Made by a program: the position numbers and the translations under genes. 40,449 nucleotides of DNA from assembly GCA_937907055.1 (NCBI GenBank), contig CALCTW010000087.1, positions 1-40,449 of the forward strand, in the 5' to 3' direction. The stretch comes from an uncultured Clostridia bacterium (GTDB taxonomy: Bacteria; Bacillota; Clostridia; Christensenellales; Aristaeellaceae). Below, in pieces: positions 35,053 through 40,449 of this stretch; position 1 is the first letter of the stretch; each line of letters opens with the position of its first letter. Below the pieces are notes generated by a model that did no database searches, had not been told where the DNA came from, and saw only the letters and a program-made list of their open reading frames with translations.

Positions 35053-35084
35053 AGGATCCCTTTCTGAATGTCGGAAGAGGATCG

Positions 35085-35112
35085 GAGCCTGCCTTTATGA
35101 AAAAGCAGGCTC
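35085..35112 (-). terminator. Possible weak terminator after the PFL-like gene
   Basis: GAGCCTGC (35085-35092) pairs with GCAGGCTC (35105-35112), but the minus-strand side lacks a T-tract (it reads CGATCCTC). It may only reduce read-through into the GGDEF gene. Confidence 0.3.
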
Positions 35113-35146
35113 AGGAATGGGTAAAATGAGTGCCGCGGAAAGGCTG

Positions 35147-36499
35147 TCAGTTCCTCAGGCTGTGCAGAGGCGCGGGGATCCTTCCGCCGCGGGCGATGAA
35201 CGCCTCGCTGGAGAAGGGATGCACGGCGATGACAGGCGCGTGGCCCAGCAGGCCGCCGAATTCCACATTGTCGCCCACAGTCTTGCCGGGAGCGGGGATC
35301 ACACGCACGGCGGTGGTCTTGCTGTTCACCATACCGATGGCGGCTTCGTCCGCGATGATGGCGCTGATGGTGGCCGCGCTGGTGTCGCCCGGGATGGCGA
35401 TCATATCCAGACCCACAGAGCATACGCAGGTCATGGCTTCCAGCTTATCCAGCTGCAGCGCGCCGGCAGCGGCCGCGTTGATCATGCCGATGTCCTCGCT
35501 CAGCGGGATGAAGGCGCCGCTCAGACCGCCCACATGGCTGCTGGCCATCACGCCGCCCTTTTTCACGGCGTCGTTCAGCAGTGCCAGGGCCGCGGTGGTG
35601 CCGTGAGTGCCGCAGCGCTCCAGGCCCATTTCCTCCAGGATGTGCGCCACAGAGTCGCCCATCGCGGGGGTGGGGGCGAGGGAAAGATCCACGATGCCGA
35701 AGGGCACGCCCAGACGGCGGCTGGCCTCTCTTGCAACCAGCTCACCCACACGGGTCACGCGGAAGGCGGTGCGCTTGATGGTCTCCGCCACTTCGTCAAA
35801 CGGCAGGCCGCGCACAGATTCCAGCGCTGTCTTGACAACGCCCGGGCCGCTGACGCCCACGCTCACCGCGCAGTCGCCCTCGCCGGGGCCCCAGAAAGCG
35901 CCGGCCATGAAGGGGTTATCCTCCACAGCGTTGGAGAAGATGACCAGCTTGGCGCAGCCAAGGCCGTCCTGATCTTTGGTCTTTTCCGCCAGTTCCTTGA
36001 TCTTTTCGCCGCACAGCTTTACGGCGTCCATATCGATACCAGCCTTGGTGCTGGCCACGTTCACGCTGGCGCACATCAGCTCGGTGGTGCTCAGCGCCTC
36101 GGGCAGGCTTTCGATCAGGCGGCGGTCCGCCTCGGTCATGCCCTTGGGCACCAGCGCGGTATAGCCGCCGATGAAATTGACACCGGTCTCATGCGCCGCG
36201 CGGTCCAGCACCTTCGCCAGCGGCAGGGGGCTGTTGATCGCGCCGGTGATCAGGCTGATGGGGGTCACGCTGATGCGCTTGTTCACGATGGGCACGCCGA
36301 ATTCGCGTTCGATATCTTCACCGGTCTTCACCAGCTTTTCGGCCTGCCTGGTGATGCGGTCATACACCTTATCGCAAAGGCGCTTTTCGTCATCGCACGC
36401 GCAGTTGAACAGGCTGATGCCCATGGTGATAGTGCGCACGTCCAGCTTTTCGCGGTCGATCATGCGCAGGGTCTGCAGAATTTCACCTGTATTGATCAT
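35147..36499 (-). CDS. PFL-like family protein (UPF0210/DUF711)
   Basis: This 450-residue protein belongs to the UPF0210 family, whose fold is related to pyruvate formate-lyase and anaerobic ribonucleotide reductase but whose reaction is unknown. The start (INTGEILQTLRMI) and the internal RTITMGISL, GPGVVKTAL and PTPAMGDSVAHILEEMGL are the conserved stretches I recognise. Length is normal (about 450). GAGGGAA lies eight bases before the ATG at 36499. It follows an ACT-domain gene by 25 bp; the two families are a standard pair, and the small protein is thought to sense a ligand for the large one. Confidence 0.92.
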   Translation of the reverse strand: MINTGEILQTLRMIDREKLDVRTITMGISLFNCACDDEKRLCDKVYDRITRQAEKLVKTGEDIEREFGVPIVNKRISVTPISLITGAINSPLPLAKVLDRAAHETGVNFIGGYTALVPKGMTEADRRLIESLPEALSTTELMCASVNVASTKAGIDMDAVKLCGEKIKELAEKTKDQDGLGCAKLVIFSNAVEDNPFMAGAFWGPGEGDCAVSVGVSGPGVVKTALESVRGLPFDEVAETIKRTAFRVTRVGELVAREASRRLGVPFGIVDLSLAPTPAMGDSVAHILEEMGLERCGTHGTTAALALLNDAVKKGGVMASSHVGGLSGAFIPLSEDIGMINAAAAGALQLDKLEAMTCVCSVGLDMIAIPGDTSAATISAIIADEAAIGMVNSKTTAVRVIPAPGKTVGDNVEFGGLLGHAPVIAVHPFSSEAFIARGGRIPAPLHSLRN

Positions 36500-36524
36500 T
36501 TTTTATTCCCTCAGCTTCTTGTTC

Positions 36525-36806
36525 TCAGATCTGGTGCATCGCGTCGAAGATCTCGCTGCGCTGGATGCGGATCTGCAGGTTCAGGGTGCTGCCCAGCTTG
36601 TTCAGGGCATCGGTCAGCGTTTCAAAGGGGCAGGAAGGGGCAGTGATGTCCACCACCATGATCATATTGAAATAACCGTCCACGATGGTCTGGCTGATAT
36701 CCAGAATGTTGACCTCGTACTGCCACAGCACATTGCTCACCTGCGCGATGATGCCCTTGCAGTCCTTACCCAGAACAGTGACGACGGCTTTGGATAAATT
36801 GCTCAT
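36525..36806 (-). CDS. ACT domain-containing protein (UPF0237)
   Basis: This 93-residue protein is nearly all ACT domain: AVVTVLGKDCKGIIAQVSNV, then NILDISQTIVDGYFNM, the usual beta-alpha-beta core with an Asp-Gly ligand loop. ACT domains bind small molecules, often amino acids. GAGGTG lies upstream of the ATG. It is the first gene of a minus-strand group with the PFL-like gene, read from the promoter at 36847-36875. Confidence 0.94.
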   Translation of the reverse strand: MSNLSKAVVTVLGKDCKGIIAQVSNVLWQYEVNILDISQTIVDGYFNMIMVVDITAPSCPFETLTDALNKLGSTLNLQIRIQRSEIFDAMHQI

Positions 36807-36846
36807 GTTTCTTGCACCTCACAAAGAATGATATATATACAATCCT

Positions 36847-36875
36847 ATCATACCGCAAACCCGTGTAAAATACAA
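36847..36875 (-). promoter_or_regulatory. Sigma-A promoter for the ACT/PFL-like gene pair
   Basis: Minus strand: TTGTAT (plus 36870-36875), 17 bp and TATGAT (plus 36847-36852), about 40 bp before the ACT gene. Confidence 0.78.
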
Positions 36876-37021
36876 GGTTCGCGGCCTTTTTCCCGTGCTC
36901 TTTCACGGTGATTTCGCGGCAAGATCCCCGTGTTCGCTTACAAAAACCGCGCGAATGCAAAATGCGCATACAAATTCAGGCTTTTATCCCTGTTTTTTCG
37001 TTGATGGTGCAAAATGTATGC

Positions 37022-37050
37022 TTGTTTATTGTGCCCGCCTGTGTTAAAAT
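37022..37050 (+). promoter_or_regulatory. Sigma-A-type promoter for the GH43 gene
   Basis: TTGTTT (37022-37027), 17 bp and TAAAAT (37045-37050), about 55 bp upstream of the ATG. The 150 bp between this and the divergent ACT promoter is AT-rich, but no clear operator was seen. Confidence 0.68.
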
Positions 37051-37106
37051 GCATTTAACATAAAGATAATAATCAATGATGATCCTATCATCCGGAGGCA
37101 TTGCGA

Positions 37107-38522
37107 ATGAAAAAACAGGTATTCAATCCCTATCTGCCCAGTTATGAGTATATTCCGGACGGCGAGCCCCGTGTATTTGAAGGCCGGCTTTATATCTATG
37201 GCAGCCACGACCGTTTTAACGGCGATGTCTATTGCCAGAATGATTATGTGTGCTGGTCCGCGCCGGAGGATGATCTGTCCGACTGGCGTTATGAGGGCGT
37301 GATCTTCAAAAAGACGCAGGATCCCCGCAATGCCGACGGCGCGCACGCGCTGTGGGCGCCGGATGTCTGTCAGGGTCTGGACGGCCGGTATTATCTGTAT
37401 TACTGCCTTGATTTCCTCAAGGAGATCGGTGTGGCGGTCGCGGATCGCCCGGCCGGCCCCTATGAGTTCCTCGATTTTGTCCGCTGGCCGGATGGCCGCG
37501 TCCTCGGTACGGGGGATGATATCCGCCAGTTCGATCCCGGCATTTTCATCGATGATGACGAGCGCGTGTATCTTTTCTCCGGAAACAGCCCGCGCTATGC
37601 CTCCATGCCCAATGTGGATAAGAACAGCCAGAAGATGGAGCTGGAGCGCGATATGATCACGGTCAAATCCGCGCCGGTCATCAACCTGCCCATCATCACC
37701 GATGCCCCCGGCACCGAGTACGCGGAGCATCCCTTCTTCGAGGCCAGTTCTGTCCGCAAGATCAACGGCAAGTATTATTTCATCTACAGTTCCACCTGGA
37801 TGCACGAGCTTTGCTGGGCCGTGGCCGATACCCCGCTGGGCGATTACCGCTTTGGCGGCGTGCTGGTCAGCAATTCCGATATCGGGGCGAACGGCAACAC
37901 CGAGGCCCTCAATTACCGCGGCAACACCCACGGCAGCGTGGCCTGTGTGGGCGGCAAGTGGTATGTCTTCTATCATCGTCAGACCAACCGCCATTTCTTC
38001 TCCCGTCAGGCCTGCGCGGAGGAGATCCGCTTTGACGGCGAGCGCTTCTATCAGGCGGAGGTCACCTCCTGCGGCCTGAACGGCGGCCCCCTGAAGGATC
38101 AGGGCACCTATGAGGCCCGCATCGCCTGCCACCTTTACAGCAAGAACGGCACCACGGAAAGCCTGGCGGAGCAGCAGGATGAAAATCATCCCGCCTTCAC
38201 GCAGGAAGGCGCGGACCGCGAGGATACCCCCAACCAGTACATCAATAATATGCGCGACGGCGCGACAGCCGGTTACCGCTATTTTGATTTCGTTTCCGCG
38301 AACCGCGTCGCGGTATCCGTGCGCGGCACAGCCACGGGCGCTTTTGTTGTGCGCGATGAACGCGGCGGCAATATCGTGGCCCGTATCCCGGTCGCGCCCT
38401 CTGAAAACTGGGCTTCCTTTGACGCCCCGCTTTCGATCGCGCCCGGCAGACATCCGCTCTATTTCACCTATGAGGGTGAAGGCGCGGCGGATCTGTATTC
38501 GTTCACGCTGTCCGAGGTGTGA
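37107..38522 (+). CDS. Glycoside hydrolase family 43-type protein with C-terminal carbohydrate-binding-like domain
   Basis: This 471-residue cytosolic glycosidase (no signal peptide) has the three GH43 acidic residues in a five-bladed propeller: base Asp18 (EYIPDGEP), pKa-tuning Asp143 (QFDPGIF) and acid Glu212 (FFEASSV). His275 in NTHGSVAC is the central histidine seen in the family. Residues from about 375 form a beta-rich tail (YRYFDF, ADLYSFTL) like family 6 carbohydrate-binding modules. It probably removes arabinose or xylose from short oligosaccharides. A TTG at 37101 is in frame but too near GGAGG; ATG 37107 has nine-base spacing. It stands alone with its own promoter and terminator. 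Confidence 0.88.
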   Translation: MKKQVFNPYLPSYEYIPDGEPRVFEGRLYIYGSHDRFNGDVYCQNDYVCWSAPEDDLSDWRYEGVIFKKTQDPRNADGAHALWAPDVCQGLDGRYYLYYCLDFLKEIGVAVADRPAGPYEFLDFVRWPDGRVLGTGDDIRQFDPGIFIDDDERVYLFSGNSPRYASMPNVDKNSQKMELERDMITVKSAPVINLPIITDAPGTEYAEHPFFEASSVRKINGKYYFIYSSTWMHELCWAVADTPLGDYRFGGVLVSNSDIGANGNTEALNYRGNTHGSVACVGGKWYVFYHRQTNRHFFSRQACAEEIRFDGERFYQAEVTSCGLNGGPLKDQGTYEARIACHLYSKNGTTESLAEQQDENHPAFTQEGADREDTPNQYINNMRDGATAGYRYFDFVSANRVAVSVRGTATGAFVVRDERGGNIVARIPVAPSENWASFDAPLSIAPGRHPLYFTYEGEGAADLYSFTLSEV

Positions 38523-38567
38523 TCTCATCCGGTACGGATCAGGATCATGACCGAATAAACACATATC

Positions 38568-38603
38568 AAAAGAGGAACTGCCGCTCAGGACAGTTCCTCT
38601 TTT
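38568..38603 (+). terminator. Bidirectional terminator between GH43 and aldo/keto reductase genes
   Basis: A 13-bp perfect stem, AAAAGAGGAACTG (38568-38580) with CAGTTCCTCTTTT (38591-38603), has a 10-base loop. Its A- and T-runs serve both strands. Converging genes lie on either side. Confidence 0.92.
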
Positions 38604-38626
38604 ATATCCCCTGTCAGGGGGAATGA

Positions 38627-39760
38627 TCACTTGTTGAAGATGGCTTCCACCTTTTCCAGCTGTTCGCGGATCTTCAGGTGCTGGGGGCACTTGCGCTCGC
38701 AGAAGCCGCAGTTCTTGCAGGCATCGTGCAGCTTGCCGCCCTTCTTTACATATTCGTTGAACATGTGCTGCGCGTGTCCGGTGAGGCCGTACACATTGTG
38801 ATAGGTGTACATGTTGAAGATCGCGGGGATCTCGATGCCGGCGGGGCAGGGCTGGCAGTAGCGGCAGCCGGTGCAGTACAGCTCGCTGAACTTCTTCAGA
38901 TCTTCCATCGCGTTGCCCAGCTGCTTCCATTCCTCGGCGGAGAAGGTGGTTTCGGAGGAGGCCAGCGCGGTGTTCTTCTTCACCATGTCCAGCGTCTGCA
39001 TGCCGGAGAGGGCGCAGTTCAGATCGGGATTGCCCAGCACGAACTTGAAAGCCAGCTCATAGGTGGGGATCGTCGCACCGCCGGTCAGCTTGGCGTACAG
39101 CTCGGTAGGGGCTGCCAGACGGCCGCCGCCCACAGGGCCCATGGCCACCGTGCCCAGACCCTTGCTCTGCGCGTAGGTCAGCATCTGCTCATTGCTGCGG
39201 TCCAGCAGGTTGTACTGCACCAGCATGCTCTCCATGGGCACGCCGCGCTCTTCGGCGGTATCGATGATATATTTGATGGCGGAGGGATCGTCGTGGAAGG
39301 AGAAGGAGATGTGACGGATCAGGCCTTCTTCCTTGCACTTGCGGGCGTCGGTCAGCAGATCCTGCGCCAGAATGATCTCATCGAACTTGGCGCGGCTGAT
39401 GCCCCAGAAATGATAGAAATCCACATGATCGGTATCCATGTTTTTCAGGCTGCTTTCCAGCTGACGCTTGAAATCGCCCGGCTTCTTGGCCACCTCGGTG
39501 GGGAACTTGGTGGAAAGCAGCACCTTGTCACGGAAGTTCTTCACGCCGTGTCCCAGCGCGGCTTCGCTGTTCTTGTTGCAGTAGTAGGGGGCGCTGTCAA
39601 AGTAGTTCACGCCCTGCGCGTAGGCTTCCGCCAGCATCTCGTCGGTCTTTTCCAGGTCCACAAACATTTTGCCGTCTTTTTCATACTCCGGGAAGCGCAT
39701 GCAGCCAAAGCCCAGCGCGGAGATTTTTTCTCCCGTACGGCCAAAATCTCTGTAATTCAT
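38627..39760 (-). CDS. Aldo/keto reductase with C-terminal two-cluster ferredoxin-like domain
   Basis: This 377-residue protein has an N-terminal TIM-barrel reductase (about 1-285) with the catalytic set Asp55 and a tyrosine at 59/60 (YFDSAPYY), Lys85 (STKFP) and His117 (FYHFWG). A C-terminal domain has two cysteine sets, CTGCRYCQPCP and CKNCGFCERKCP, which suit two [4Fe-4S] clusters. This fusion is common in anaerobes and suggests electron transfer from ferredoxin rather than only NADPH. The substrate is unknown. GGAGGG lies six bases before the ATG at 39760. Promoter at 39913-39941. Confidence 0.93.
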   Translation of the reverse strand: MNYRDFGRTGEKISALGFGCMRFPEYEKDGKMFVDLEKTDEMLAEAYAQGVNYFDSAPYYCNKNSEAALGHGVKNFRDKVLLSTKFPTEVAKKPGDFKRQLESSLKNMDTDHVDFYHFWGISRAKFDEIILAQDLLTDARKCKEEGLIRHISFSFHDDPSAIKYIIDTAEERGVPMESMLVQYNLLDRSNEQMLTYAQSKGLGTVAMGPVGGGRLAAPTELYAKLTGGATIPTYELAFKFVLGNPDLNCALSGMQTLDMVKKNTALASSETTFSAEEWKQLGNAMEDLKKFSELYCTGCRYCQPCPAGIEIPAIFNMYTYHNVYGLTGHAQHMFNEYVKKGGKLHDACKNCGFCERKCPQHLKIREQLEKVEAIFNK

Positions 39761-39912
39761 TGTATCCCTCCATGATCTTGCGATTGTAAAAACATTCGGA
39801 CAGAACAGACGGGGCAGGATCCGTGAGCGGTTCTTTTCTTAATTCCGTGCGGAGAACCGGACGGAACGCTGATCCGGGCGGATTGAAAAAATATCTGTTC
39901 ATATCCTTTTCT

Positions 39913-39941
39913 ATTCTACAGGATGCGATCGCAAAAATCAA
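39913..39941 (-). promoter_or_regulatory. Sigma-A promoter of the aldo/keto reductase gene
   Basis: Minus strand: TTGATT (plus 39936-39941), 17 bp and TAGAAT (plus 39913-39918), giving a leader of about 145 nt. Confidence 0.7.
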
Positions 39942-40067
39942 GCCCGCATTTCATTTGTGTTCTGGTACGAGTATTCATAAGGGATTTGATAAAAATATAT
40001 TTTCCCGACACCAAATACACATATTTCGCTTGAATACTTCAAAATCCACACATTCGATTTATCTCCT

Positions 40068-40104
40068 GTTATCGCCTACAATATAGGCGCAAGGAGGCGA
40101 TAAC
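40068..40104 (+). promoter_or_regulatory. 10-bp inverted repeat flanking a -10 box and enclosing the ribosome binding site
   Basis: GTTATCGCCT (40068-40077) is repeated inverted as AGGCGATAAC (40095-40104). TACAAT (40077-40082) inside it could be a -10 box, and AAGGAGG (40091-40097) overlaps the right arm. As DNA it suits an operator; as RNA from an upstream start it would hide the ribosome binding site. Confidence 0.5.
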
Positions 40105-40105
40105 T

Positions 40106-40174
40106 ATGAAAGAAAAAGAAAATACTTTTACTTGGACGATTTTGAGCACAGATTACTGGTCGGGTGTCTTATGA
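40106..40174 (+). CDS. Micro-gene in mobile element, 22 residues
   Basis: ATG 40106 has AAGGAGG eight bases upstream, the strongest ribosome binding site in the area. It encodes MKEKENTFTWTILSTDYWSG plus two residues. Its TGA overlaps the next ATG (ATGA at 40171-40174). It may be a true leader peptide or the front part of a frameshifted longer gene. Not recognised. Confidence 0.45.
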   Translation: MKEKENTFTWTILSTDYWSGVL

Positions 40175-40290
40175 CGGCTCGGAACGAGTACATTCACGAG
40201 GACAAACCGATTGAGGATGTCAACGGACTGATATTGAAAATCATTGATGCACCTTCAAAGAAGCTGCGTGTCATAAAGGTGGAAGCTTAA
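40171..40290 (+). CDS. Small protein in mobile element, 39 residues
   Basis: The protein starts MTARNEYIHEDKPIEDVNGL and ends in a basic stretch (APSKKLRVIKVEA). It has no ribosome binding site of its own beyond the preceding micro-gene. It overlaps that gene by four bases and the next by one (TAATG), so all three are coupled. The charged, conserved-looking sequence suggests a real protein or its C-terminal half. Function unknown. Confidence 0.5.
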   Translation: MTARNEYIHEDKPIEDVNGLILKIIDAPSKKLRVIKVEA

Positions 40291-40449
40291 TGGAAAAGTA
40301 CATCATTGATGAACGTATCGGGCTGAAATATGAGCTTGTCGGAGATTACTACCTCGTCGCCGATGACGACGAACCGCCGAAACGTTCCATCGGGATATGG
40401 GGCCAGAGGCACCTATGGTATCTGAAACAGCACCGCATAGCTATTTATA
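40290..40449 (+). CDS. TnpV-like transposon-encoded protein (3' end outside window)
   Basis: Fifty-three residues are visible. The stretch IGIWGQRHLWYLKQH matches the core I know from TnpV proteins (IGxYGQRHxxYLKEH), small proteins of unknown role carried by Tn4451-type and related clostridial elements. The preceding acidic part (VADDDEPPKRS) is also usual. ATG 40290 overlaps the previous stop, with GGTGGAA upstream. It identifies the sequence beyond the window as mobile DNA. Confidence 0.75.
   Translation, partial: MEKYIIDERIGLKYELVGDYYLVADDDEPPKRSIGIWGQRHLWYLKQHRIAIY

Larger units (their letters stand above)
39761..40105. other. AT-rich gap holding the aldo/keto reductase promoter and the edge of a mobile element
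   Basis: Base composition falls from about 50% GC to near 30% along this stretch. Up to 39941 it belongs to the aldo/keto reductase promoter. Beyond that no coding frame is seen until the small genes from 40106. The exact left junction of the element cannot be placed without an empty site for comparison. Confidence 0.6.
39950..40449 (+). mobile_element. Left edge of an integrated mobile element (TnpV-bearing), truncated by window end
   Basis: The last 500 bp are AT-rich, use A/T-ending codons unlike the rest of the window and encode a TnpV-like protein, a family tied to clostridial transposons and conjugative elements. Start coordinate is approximate: it must lie after the aldo/keto reductase promoter (39941) and before 40068. 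No integrase, direct repeats or attachment core could be seen. Confidence 0.6.

Overview
The window is about 40 kb of dense, GC-rich (roughly 55-60% by eye) bacterial chromosome. It looks like a Clostridia-type Firmicute, probably an uncultured gut or rumen lineage. The grounds are the split SdaAB/SdaAA iron-sulfur serine dehydratase, the oxygen-independent HemZ-type radical SAM protein, the paired ACT (UPF0237) and PFL-like (UPF0210) genes, a DUF5711-like membrane protein, BspA-type leucine-rich and Ig-like repeats on a surface protein, an acidic-tailed RpoB, GGAGG-type ribosome binding sites and near-consensus sigma-A promoters with 17-bp spacers. I cannot name the genus.

Layout, left part. 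Positions 1-2383 hold the 3' part of a repetitive Ig-like/BspA surface protein, closed by a UUCG terminator. Positions 2453-6024 are a tight plus-strand cluster: dtd, an MBL-fold hydrolase, hemZ and a type I asparaginase. Positions 6096-9851 carry prfC with its own promoter and leader, a TIM-barrel isomerase-like gene one base after it, and a membrane GGDEF protein. A bidirectional terminator separates these from a minus-strand group transcribed from about 16,630 down to 9,942: a GyrB/ParE-type subunit, a GyrA/ParC-type subunit, a nitroreductase and rarA. Back-to-back promoters at 16,631-16,722 drive this group leftward and sdaAB-sdaAA rightward.

Layout, right part. From a perfect consensus promoter at 25,759-25,787 a long minus-strand run goes DUF5711-like protein, hemW (broken), a secreted SH3b-repeat protein, prmA, rsmE, mtaB and a HIT protein. 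Most of the later genes modify ribosome or tRNA. A divergent promoter at 25,949-25,977 drives rpoB-rpoC through a roughly 245-nt leader that can fold in two exclusive ways. After the rpoC terminator come a second GGDEF protein, the PFL/ACT pair (minus), a divergent GH43-type glycosidase (plus) and a ferredoxin-like aldo/keto reductase (minus). The last 500 bp are AT-rich and open a mobile element: three overlapping small genes ending in a TnpV-like protein that runs off the window.

Most of the window is core housekeeping. I do not see a complete new defence or biosynthetic system. The points most worth a second look are the broken hemW with a 76-nt extra segment, the switch-like rpoB leader, the palindrome at the start site of the 25.7-kb promoter, and the mobile-element edge with its palindromic promoter and stacked micro-genes. 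No tRNA, rRNA or CRISPR array was seen.
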